Shown: piece by piece, positions 1 through 4,311 of the stretch
Numbering within the stretch: position 1 is the stretch's first letter
How the letters are laid out: every line of letters begins with the position of its first letter
Assembly: GCA_030040725.1 (NCBI GenBank)
Contig: JASHTD010000499.1
Span: 1 to 5,153, forward strand
DNA length: 5,153 nucleotides
Direction: 5' to 3'
Source: Candidatus Sulfotelmatobacter sp.
GTDB taxonomy: Bacteria > Acidobacteriota > Terriglobia > Terriglobales > Acidobacteriaceae
Position numbers and translations under genes: made by a program
Notes under the pieces: model-generated
The model's database searches: none
The model's input: the letters and a program-made list of their open reading frames with translations, nothing else
What the model was told of the DNA's origin: nothing

Positions 1-46
1 TGGCCGGTCATAGCTGGGGGCTGGGAGTTGGTGCTAGGCTAAACAC

Positions 47-55
47 AGGAGGTAA
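47..55 (+). promoter_or_regulatory. Strong ribosome binding site of the Imm-like gene
   Basis: AGGAGGTAA is a near-perfect Shine-Dalgarno sequence, with the AGGAGG core ending eight bases before the ATG at 61. It is the strongest such site seen in the window and is the main support for treating the very short downstream frame as a real gene. No convincing -35/-10 promoter was found in the 46 bases to its left, so the promoter may lie outside the window. Confidence 0.8.
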
Positions 56-60
56 CGGCG

Positions 61-267
61 ATGCTTCTCTTTGCGGCGTTGTTCTTTCCTATCTTTGGAT
101 TTGGGTTCGTGATGTATTTTCTTCCGTCGATCATAGCCCTGGCGCGGAGCAAGCGGGACATTGCGGGGATCATTCTGCTGAACTTCTTTCTGGGATGGAC
201 GATGATCGGCTGGGTGGTTGCGCTGGTATGGGCGGTGAAGACGGATGTTCCAGTGGTGGTGCGGTGA
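61..267 (+). CDS. Small two-helix membrane protein, superinfection immunity (Imm) family
   Basis: This 68-residue protein is almost entirely hydrophobic. Two membrane segments are visible, about residues 2-27 and 34-59, joined by a short charged turn (RSKRD, 29-33). The pattern YFLPSIIAL (19-27), then LLN (39-41), LGWT (44-47) and GWVVALVWA (50-58) matches the superinfection-immunity protein family, named after phage T4 Imm, which blocks injection of DNA by a second phage. Most chromosomal members are uncharacterised, so a phage-defence role here is only an inference from the family name. The ATG at 61 follows a strong ribosome binding site. It is the first of three co-directional genes ending with panC, and its stop lies 34 bases before the lipoprotein start. 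No other phage gene is near it. Confidence 0.82.
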   Translation: MLLFAALFFPIFGFGFVMYFLPSIIALARSKRDIAGIILLNFFLGWTMIGWVVALVWAVKTDVPVVVR

Positions 268-301
268 GTCTGGATCTGTGGCGCAGGGGATTGAACGGAA
301 T

Positions 302-754
302 ATGGGTTTCGAGGCGAATCGTTTTTTGACCGGGCTGGTGATTGGAGTTTTGGTGGCGGGCCTGGTTGGCTGTACTCATCAGAGTGCGGCGGCTCAGCCG
401 GATCCCTCAGTACGGCTGCAGGCGATTCCCGCCCCGGATGCGACGAAGTATCCGCCGCTGCAGGAGGGAAAGCACTGGAGCAATCCGTACCTTGTGATCC
501 GGCGGGATAATGTGGGATTGCTCAGCGATGTAGCGGCAAATGAAGAACAATTGCTGAAGCCCGAGGAAGTTTTGAAGACGCTGGTGCAATTGCCGGCGCA
601 GGCGTGGCCGTACGGGCGGGCGGTTGCGATTCTGGTAGACGAGAAGAGCGCAAGTTCGGAACAGGACAAGGCGGCGCTAAGGCGAAACCGGGGGATTGTG
701 GAAGGCGATCTGGAAATGGCACACGTCGCGATTCGATGGATTCCCAACTCCTGA
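302..754 (+). CDS. Putative lipoprotein of unknown function
   Basis: This 150-residue frame starts at an ATG that gives a lipoprotein signal: a short n-region with Arg7, a hydrophobic stretch at about 8-22, and the lipobox LVGC with Cys24 as the lipidated residue. The same frame is open further left to an ATG at 245, but that start would bury the signal behind 19 polar residues and overlap the upstream gene, so 302 is preferred; AGGGGA at 285-290 is a plausible though distant ribosome site. The mature part is about 127 residues. It has a polar linker rich in Pro and Ala, then NPYLVIR, a WPYGR segment and the C-terminal IRWIPNS. From memory it resembles small acidobacterial proteins of unknown function with a conserved WPYGR region; I could not check this. 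It lies between the Imm-like gene and panC, 43 bases before the panC start. No catalytic motif is evident. Confidence 0.75.
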   Translation: MGFEANRFLTGLVIGVLVAGLVGCTHQSAAAQPDPSVRLQAIPAPDATKYPPLQEGKHWSNPYLVIRRDNVGLLSDVAANEEQLLKPEEVLKTLVQLPAQAWPYGRAVAILVDEKSASSEQDKAALRRNRGIVEGDLEMAHVAIRWIPNS

Positions 755-797
755 GCGACATTTCAAACAAACTCTCCAATCAGGCAGACTCTCCAGG

Positions 798-1643
798 ATG
801 AAAATCTGCAAGACAGTTCAAGAAATGCGGGAGCAGTGTGATGCCGCACGACGCAGCGGGAAGCGACTGGGAATTGTGCCGACCATGGGAGCGCTGCATG
901 AGGGACATTTGTCGCTGGTGAGGGCTGCGAGAAAGTCTTGCGGAGTGGTCGCGGCGTCGATTTTTGTGAATCCGGCGCAGTTTGGGCCGAATGAGGATCT
1001 GGCGAAGTATCCGCGAAATTTCGAGCGGGACTGCGAACTGCTGAAAGCAGAAAAAGTGGAATTGCTGTTCGCGCCGACGGTGGAGGAGGTGTATCCGGAG
1101 GGCGCGGTGACGTGGGTGACGGTTGAGGGATTGAGCGAAAAGCTGGATGGGCGCTCGCGGCCGGGACATTTTCGGGGAGTGACCACCGTGGTGGCGAAGC
1201 TGTTTCATATCGTGCAGCCGAATGCGGCTTTCTTTGGGCGGAAGGATGCAGCGCAGGTGGCAATCATCCGAAAGATGGTGAGGGATTTGCATTTTGCCGT
1301 GGAAATTGTTGCGTGTCCGATTGTGCGGGAAGTGGATGGGCTGGCGTTGAGCTCAAGAAATGTATATCTCGATGCGGCGCAGAGGGAGCAGGCACTGGCG
1401 CTGTATCGGTCGCTTACGCGGGTGAAGGAAATGTGGGAAGCGGGCGAAAGAAATGCCGCAAGATTGATCGAAGCGGGGCGCGACGAGATTGGGCGAGAGC
1501 GATCGGTCCGGCCGGATTATTTTGAGATCGTCGACGCCGAGAATCTGGATGAGGTGACGAATGTGGAGCGAGGGACGCTGGTGGCGGTGGCGGCGTTCGT
1601 GGGGACGACGCGGCTGATCGACAACGTTGTGCTGGGCGAATAG
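798..1643 (+). CDS. panC: Pantothenate synthetase (pantoate--beta-alanine ligase)
   Basis: PanC condenses pantoate with beta-alanine, using ATP through a pantoyl-adenylate intermediate, to make pantothenate (vitamin B5), the precursor of coenzyme A. It acts in the cytoplasm. The 281 residues match the usual family length of about 280. The nucleotidyltransferase signature PTMGALHEGH lies at 28-37, with His34 and His37 as the HIGH-type ATP-binding pair. FVNPAQFGPNEDL (56-68) includes Gln61, and RPGHFRGVTTVV (121-132) is conserved. FGRKDAAQ (146-153) keeps the Lys, Asp and Gln positions, although many homologues have Glu or Gln where Arg148 stands. LSSRN (184-188) is the KMSKS-like segment. The frame is open back to an ATG at 696, but those 34 residues are not family-like and overlap the upstream gene, so the ATG at 798 is chosen. 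Its Shine-Dalgarno is weak, which may mean translation depends on the upstream genes. No panB or panD is in the window. It converges with the next gene, 29 bases away. Confidence 0.97.
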   Translation: MKICKTVQEMREQCDAARRSGKRLGIVPTMGALHEGHLSLVRAARKSCGVVAASIFVNPAQFGPNEDLAKYPRNFERDCELLKAEKVELLFAPTVEEVYPEGAVTWVTVEGLSEKLDGRSRPGHFRGVTTVVAKLFHIVQPNAAFFGRKDAAQVAIIRKMVRDLHFAVEIVACPIVREVDGLALSSRNVYLDAAQREQALALYRSLTRVKEMWEAGERNAARLIEAGRDEIGRERSVRPDYFEIVDAENLDEVTNVERGTLVAVAAFVGTTRLIDNVVLGE

Positions 1644-1672
1644 CAAAGAGCGGGACTGCGCGCAGAGAAGGG

Positions 1673-2464
1673 TCAGCGATCGGCGGGCACAGGTGAGGGG
1701 CCGGAAGCAGATTGGGCAGCGGTATCTTGCGGGTTCAAACTCTGACGGACCATATTTTCAATCTGCGACCAGAGGCGCGGGTCACATTCGGTTTGCATGT
1801 GGCCGGGAGTGAAAAAGCGGTCGGCCCAGGAAGCTTCAGGACAGGCGATGGGGTTTTTGCGATAGTCCAGCAGGTAGTTTCCGAGGATCTCGGTTTTGGC
1901 GGGATTGGCAGCGGAGATGTGGCGACGACCATGAACGAGGCCTTGGGGCTGATAGAAGTTGATTGCCTCATTGACGTTGGGAGGGATGACCGAGTCGTTT
2001 TGCCAGGGTTTGGCAACACTATCGACCTGCACGGTGAGCAGGACAGGCACATCTTCATGCTGCAGATCGCGAGCGAGCATGACGGCAGCGGCCGCTCCCC
2101 AACTTTGTCCAAATAAAACAATATGGGCGCGGGACTTCTCTTGCGGAGAGAGGACGCCATCATGGTTCGTATCCAGAAGGCCAACGATTGCCGAGTAGGC
2201 ATTTCTGCGGTGACGGTTTTCGAAAACTCGAACGTAAGTTCCGGGCGGGAGGGTTTCGCGTATGTGCCGGGCGAGCTGAACCACGCCGTGATGGGGATTG
2301 TCGCGATTGACGAAGCCGCCTACGAATCCGACGACAATGTTTTCGGCAATGGGTGCGGGTTCGAAGGTACGGGAGGCACCATCGAGTGCGCGGGCGGACG
2401 GCAGTGCGGCTGCGGCCACGATGAGCGAAGCGATTGCAGTGCGAAATGCCGCCGAGCAACTCAT
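1673..2464 (-). CDS. Exported alpha/beta-hydrolase-like protein with an EF-hand loop
   Basis: This 263-residue protein begins with a Sec-type signal peptide: Arg8, a hydrophobic Ala-rich stretch (9-21) and a likely cleavage after SARA (23-26). The mature part looks like an alpha/beta hydrolase. VVGFVGGFV (44-52) fits the first strand and oxyanion region, and VLFGQSWGAAAA (116-127) carries the nucleophile elbow G-x-S-x-G with Ser121. Asp148 (VQVDS) and His222 (PGHMQ) are candidate triad partners, assigned only by order and position. Residues 98-109 (DTNHDGVLSPQE) form a textbook EF-hand calcium loop. Cys208 and Cys227 could form a disulfide outside the cytoplasm. The frame is open to a TTG at 2515, but the ATG at 2464 sits directly before the signal peptide and is preferred; its ribosome site is weak. 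The substrate is unknown; it could be a lipase or esterase, or an inactive relative. It converges with panC and lies 254 bases downstream of mpg. Confidence 0.72.
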   Translation of the reverse strand: MSCSAAFRTAIASLIVAAAALPSARALDGASRTFEPAPIAENIVVGFVGGFVNRDNPHHGVVQLARHIRETLPPGTYVRVFENRHRRNAYSAIVGLLDTNHDGVLSPQEKSRAHIVLFGQSWGAAAAVMLARDLQHEDVPVLLTVQVDSVAKPWQNDSVIPPNVNEAINFYQPQGLVHGRRHISAANPAKTEILGNYLLDYRKNPIACPEASWADRFFTPGHMQTECDPRLWSQIENMVRQSLNPQDTAAQSASGPSPVPADR

Positions 2465-2718
2465 GAACGATCCCAAGTACTGAGATGAACCGCCGCGAGC
2501 GGAGGATGCTGGCAAAAAACAAGGCGCGTCATATTCTCCTAATTTCGTCTATCGGCTTTGGGCCAAATACCTTGATGGACGCGACATTCGGCTTACATCC
2601 CGCGGGACAGTGTACACCCGAAAGTCAAGGGCTGTTGATGGGACAAAGGTCTCTAAGGGACGGGATTGTCGTGAGTGGGGGATGGGAGCTGGCCTGCAGA
2701 GTAGCCGTCAAATGAGAG
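2465..2718. other. Intergenic region upstream of the exported hydrolase gene
   Basis: These 254 bases separate the 3' end of mpg from the start of the exported hydrolase gene, both on the minus strand. The stretch should hold the hydrolase promoter, but I see no clear -35/-10 pair: a minus-strand TTGACT near 2625-2630 has no good partner at 16-18 bases. Two short perfect palindromes lie close together, CCCGCGGG at 2599-2606 and GTGTACAC at 2610-2617, and might be operator-like. A possible 23-codon minus-strand leader frame (2461-2532) overlaps the hydrolase start by ATGA. A plus-strand frame at 2485-2715 has no ribosome site and no recognisable content, so it is not called. Confidence 0.5.
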
Positions 2719-3348
2719 CTATTTGGATGAGAGACGAGGATGAGAGACGAAAGTGTTGTTTGAGAGGAGGTAGCGCAGAGGGCGAGCAACGGCTTTGCTG
2801 ATGCCGATGCGAGGAGTGATCTGGATTCTACGACCTATGAGGAAGCCATCGTCGGCGATCCAGAGACCGGAAGCGGGCGAGGTGAGGTCTCGGCCATTGT
2901 CGCGGGAGCGGGTGATACCGAAGGCCTGAGCAAGGCGGCCGGGACCGGCGGTGAGTTTTGGTAGATCGCCGGGGTTGTGGATGGTCATACCACGAGCACG
3001 GGCCATTTCTTCGATACCAACGATCGGCTCGACGGCGCGAAAGAGAACACCGCCAGCTTTGCCTTCGGGTTCACAGGAAACATTGAGGCAATAGTGGTTG
3101 CCATAGATGAAGTAAACGTAGGCGTGGCCGGGAGGGCCGAAGAGAACGGAATTGCGAGGAGTGCGACCTGCTGCGGAGTGGGCGGCAAGATCGTTTGTGC
3201 CGAGATAAGCTTCGACTTCGACGATGCGGGCTGAAAGGCGAGTGTTTTCGCTGGAGCGGATGAGGACTTTGCCGATGAGGTCGCGGGCGACGCGGCGCGG
3301 AGAGCGGGCGAAGAAGGCGCGAGGGAGGGGATGGGGATTGGCGGGCAC
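2719..3348 (-). CDS. mpg: 3-methyladenine DNA glycosylase (AAG/MPG family)
   Basis: The enzyme removes alkylated purines such as 3-methyladenine and, in some members, hypoxanthine and ethenoadenine, starting base excision repair. With a GTG start at 3348 it has 209 residues, the usual family size. Visible landmarks, in that numbering, are the N-terminal LPRAFFARSP (8-17), IVEVEAYLG (42-50) with catalytic Glu46 and the base-displacing Tyr48, AAHS (56-59) with His57, TPRN (63-66), YVYFIYGNHYCLN (77-89), FRAVEP (103-108), TAGPGRLAQAFGI (133-145) and PRIGISKA (179-186). The start is uncertain. The frame is open to GTG 3411 and ATG 3471, but those additions lie outside the conserved domain and run through a hairpin repeat (3417-3454), so the shorter form is favoured although no start has a clear ribosome site. 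The last codons are made by a perfect 13-base tandem repeat. Its neighbours on the same strand, bcp and the hydrolase gene, are distant. Confidence 0.93.
   Translation of the reverse strand: MPANPHPLPRAFFARSPRRVARDLIGKVLIRSSENTRLSARIVEVEAYLGTNDLAAHSAAGRTPRNSVLFGPPGHAYVYFIYGNHYCLNVSCEPEGKAGGVLFRAVEPIVGIEEMARARGMTIHNPGDLPKLTAGPGRLAQAFGITRSRDNGRDLTSPASGLWIADDGFLIGRRIQITPRIGISKAVARPLRYLLSNNTFVSHPRLSSK
2725..2750. repeat. Perfect 13-base tandem duplication at the 3' end of mpg
   Basis: GGATGAGAGACGA occurs twice back to back (2725-2737 and 2738-2750) with no mismatch. It lies inside the last codons of the minus-strand glycosylase gene. Because 13 is not a multiple of three, the two copies are read in different frames, giving the terminal residues SHPRLSSK just before the TAG stop. 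The perfect identity suggests a recent slippage duplication that rewrote the poorly conserved C-terminus. Confidence 0.85.
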
Positions 3349-3416
3349 GGAAAAGAGTGTAGTCGAAGTGTGTAAGTACGGGGGATTAGGATCGGCGAGG
3401 GGAAAATGCACGCGAG

Positions 3417-3454
3417 ATCCCAGCCTCGCTGGTAAAGGCGCGAGGCTTCGGGAT
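3417..3454. repeat. Hairpin repeat 1
   Basis: An outer stem ATCCC (3417-3421) pairs with GGGAT (3450-3454), and an inner stem AGCCTCGC (3422-3429) pairs exactly with GCGAGGCT (3440-3447) around a ten-base loop. The right end continues as GACG. The layout (ATYCY on the left, its complement on the right, then GAC) is shared with the two elements further right, although the interior differs. It overlaps the longest possible N-terminal extension of the mpg frame, which argues against that extension being coding. Confidence 0.65.
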
Positions 3455-3475
3455 GACGCTATCATTGACATAAGA

Positions 3476-3532
3476 ATTCTTCGACCCTTCGACTCCGCTC
3501 AGGGCGGGCTTGGCGCGCGCCGCGCTCAGAAT
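3476..3532. repeat. Hairpin repeat 2
   Basis: The outer stem is ATTCT (3476-3480) with AGAAT (3528-3532), followed by GACAAC. Just inside are TTCGAC on the left and CGCTCAG on the right, the same flanks as in repeat 3. The interior is GC-rich and contains the palindrome GGCGCGCGCC (3512-3521) and a nested CCCTTCGAC...CTCAGGG segment, as if one repeat had been inserted into or duplicated within another. Confidence 0.65.
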
Positions 3533-3637
3533 GACAACGTTCTTTAACCTAGGTGCCGATCAAGTTTGCCCGAGGGTGTGGCTCAGGATCGTGATTGAAA
3601 ATTCTGTTCGGGCCGGTGTGATGGGGCAGCGATAGGG

Positions 3638-3692
3638 ATCCTTCGACTGCGGCTTTGCTTCGCCGAGGCGAAGCAAAGTCCTCGCTCAGGAT
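3638..3692. repeat. Hairpin repeat 3
   Basis: The outer stem is ATCCT (3638-3642) with AGGAT (3688-3692), followed by GACAG. The central arm is very strong: CTTTGCTTCGCC (3653-3664) is the exact reverse complement of GGCGAAGCAAAG (3667-3678), leaving a tight turn, and the pairing extends two more positions with one G-U pair. TTCGAC on the left and CTCGCTCAGGATGACA on the right match the ends of repeat 2. There is no adjacent T-run, so it does not look like a simple intrinsic terminator. Confidence 0.75.
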
Positions 3693-3720
3693 GACAGGCG
3701 GATGGAGTTACCACAGTTCT

Positions 3721-3761
3721 GTCGAGCTGCGCTCGACGGGACAGCCGAGGGCGGCTGTCCC
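3721..3761. repeat. Adjacent double hairpin downstream of bcp
   Basis: Two stem-loops lie side by side. The first is GTCGAG (3721-3726) with CTCGAC (3732-3737). The second is GGGACAGCCG (3738-3747) with CGGCTGTCCC (3752-3761), ten perfect pairs around AGGG. They begin 22 bases beyond the bcp stop in the direction of bcp transcription and could stop or protect that transcript's 3' end, but no T-tract follows on the minus strand, so classical rho-independent termination is not supported. From memory, similar GGGACAGCCG...CGGCTGTCCC hairpins are dispersed in acidobacterial genomes; this was not checked. Confidence 0.65.
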
Positions 3762-3783
3762 TACGTAAGAAATTGAATACGAA

Positions 3784-4257
3784 CTAAGCGGCGCCTTTTT
3801 GAGATTCTTTCAAATAGGCCAGGACTTCTTCGGCATGACCCTCGGGTTTGACCCTGGGAAAAATGTGCTGAATCTTGCCGTCGGGACCGATGATGAAAGT
3901 GGTGCGGACGATGCCCATGACTTTCCGGCCGTACATGTTCTTTTCCTGCAGGACGCCGAAGGCATCGGCGACTTTTTTGTCGGCATCGGCGAGAAGCGAG
4001 AAGGGAAGCTTGAATTTCTCCTGAAATTTCTTTTGGGCTTTGGGCGTGTCGGGGGAGATGCCGAGTAACACGGCGCCAGTTTTCTGCATCTGTTTGAAGG
4101 TATCGCGAAAATTGCAGGCCTCGACGGTGCATCCCGGAGTATCGGCGCGAGGATAGAAATAGAGCACGATGGTCTTGCCTTTGAGGTCTTTGAGCGAGAT
4201 TTCCTTTTCGTTTTCATCCTGCAGGGTGAAGGCCGGAGCCTTATCATTGATATTCAT
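3784..4257 (-). CDS. bcp: Thioredoxin-dependent thiol peroxidase (Bcp/PrxQ peroxiredoxin)
   Basis: Bcp reduces hydrogen peroxide and organic hydroperoxides with an active-site thiol and is recycled by thioredoxin, normally in the cytoplasm. The 157 residues match the family (about 156). The thioredoxin-fold core begins with APAFTLQDE (7-15). The active site YFYPRADTPGCTVEACNFRD (33-52) has the peroxidatic Cys43 and, five residues later, the resolving Cys48 typical of the atypical two-cysteine PrxQ type. Arg118 in GIVRTTFIIGPDG (115-127) is the conserved active-site arginine. The frame is open to an ATG at 4335, but the 26 extra residues are not family-like and would overlap the divergent gene, and the ATG at 4257 has a good ribosome site. 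It is divergent from the exported-protein gene. Downstream is the repeat-rich gap before mpg. Confidence 0.97.
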   Translation of the reverse strand: MNINDKAPAFTLQDENEKEISLKDLKGKTIVLYFYPRADTPGCTVEACNFRDTFKQMQKTGAVLLGISPDTPKAQKKFQEKFKLPFSLLADADKKVADAFGVLQEKNMYGRKVMGIVRTTFIIGPDGKIQHIFPRVKPEGHAEEVLAYLKESQKGAA

Positions 4258-4262
4258 GGGAG

Positions 4263-4273
4263 CCTCTCTTCCT
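4263..4273 (-). promoter_or_regulatory. Ribosome binding site deciding the bcp start
   Basis: Read on the minus strand this is AGGAAGAGAGG, a purine-rich Shine-Dalgarno sequence ending five bases before the ATG at 4257. It supports that start over the upstream in-frame ATG at 4335 and yields a protein of normal Bcp length. Confidence 0.75.
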
Positions 4274-4283
4274 AGAAAACCCG

Positions 4284-4311
4284 AGTTGGATAGCGCAACT
4301 AACAGTTGGAT
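4284..4311. promoter_or_regulatory. Repeated AGTTGGAT motif between divergent genes (possible operator)
   Basis: AGTTGGAT occurs at 4284-4291 and again at 4304-4311, exactly 20 bases apart (about two helical turns). Between them lies the inverted half-site CAACT (4296-4300), giving AGTTG-N7-CAACT-N3-AGTTG. This sits in the short gap between bcp and the divergent exported-protein gene, where a regulator could act on both. The second copy overlaps the proposed ATG at 4310. No clear -35/-10 elements were identified, so this is only a candidate. Confidence 0.3.

Larger units (their letters stand above)
3349..3783. other. Repeat-rich intergenic region between bcp and mpg
   Basis: These 435 bases contain no supported gene. 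They hold several hairpin-forming repeats (3417-3454, 3476-3532, 3638-3692, 3721-3737 and 3738-3761), each listed separately. The rest, including 3533-3637, shows nothing I can assign. The region carries the 5' leader of mpg and the 3' trailer of bcp, both on the minus strand. No clear promoter for mpg was identified. A plus-strand frame at 3224-3547 runs through the repeats and the antisense of mpg, and is judged a shadow. Confidence 0.6.

Noticed and set aside
696..797. N-terminal extension of PanC to ATG 696
   Set aside because: The added residues do not resemble the family and overlap the lipoprotein gene; the ATG at 798 gives the normal length.
763..1292. Long antisense frames opposite panC
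   Set aside because: They are compositionally biased (rich in Pro, Arg, Ser, His), have no signal or domain, and are expected shadows of a GC-rich coding strand.
1656..1665. Perfect palindrome CTGCGCGCAG between the convergent panC and hydrolase ends
   Set aside because: It is too short to leave a loop and has no T-run, so it cannot be called a terminator.
1712..2488. Plus-strand frames opposite the exported hydrolase gene
   Set aside because: They lack ribosome sites and recognisable motifs, whereas the minus strand shows a signal peptide, nucleophile elbow and EF-hand loop in one frame.
2599..2617. CCCGCGGG and GTGTACAC palindromes as a regulator site
   Set aside because: Both are only eight bases long and no promoter can be placed around them, so they are noted but not called.
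2485..2715. Plus-strand frame of 76 codons opening MNRRERR, in the intergenic region
   Set aside because: The start resembles some real proteins, but there is no ribosome site, no recognisable domain, and it lies over the 5' leader of the minus-strand hydrolase gene.
3349..3471. N-terminal extension of the glycosylase to ATG 3471
   Set aside because: It lies outside the conserved family domain, overlaps hairpin repeat 1 and has no ribosome site; a GTG at 3348 gives the usual protein length.
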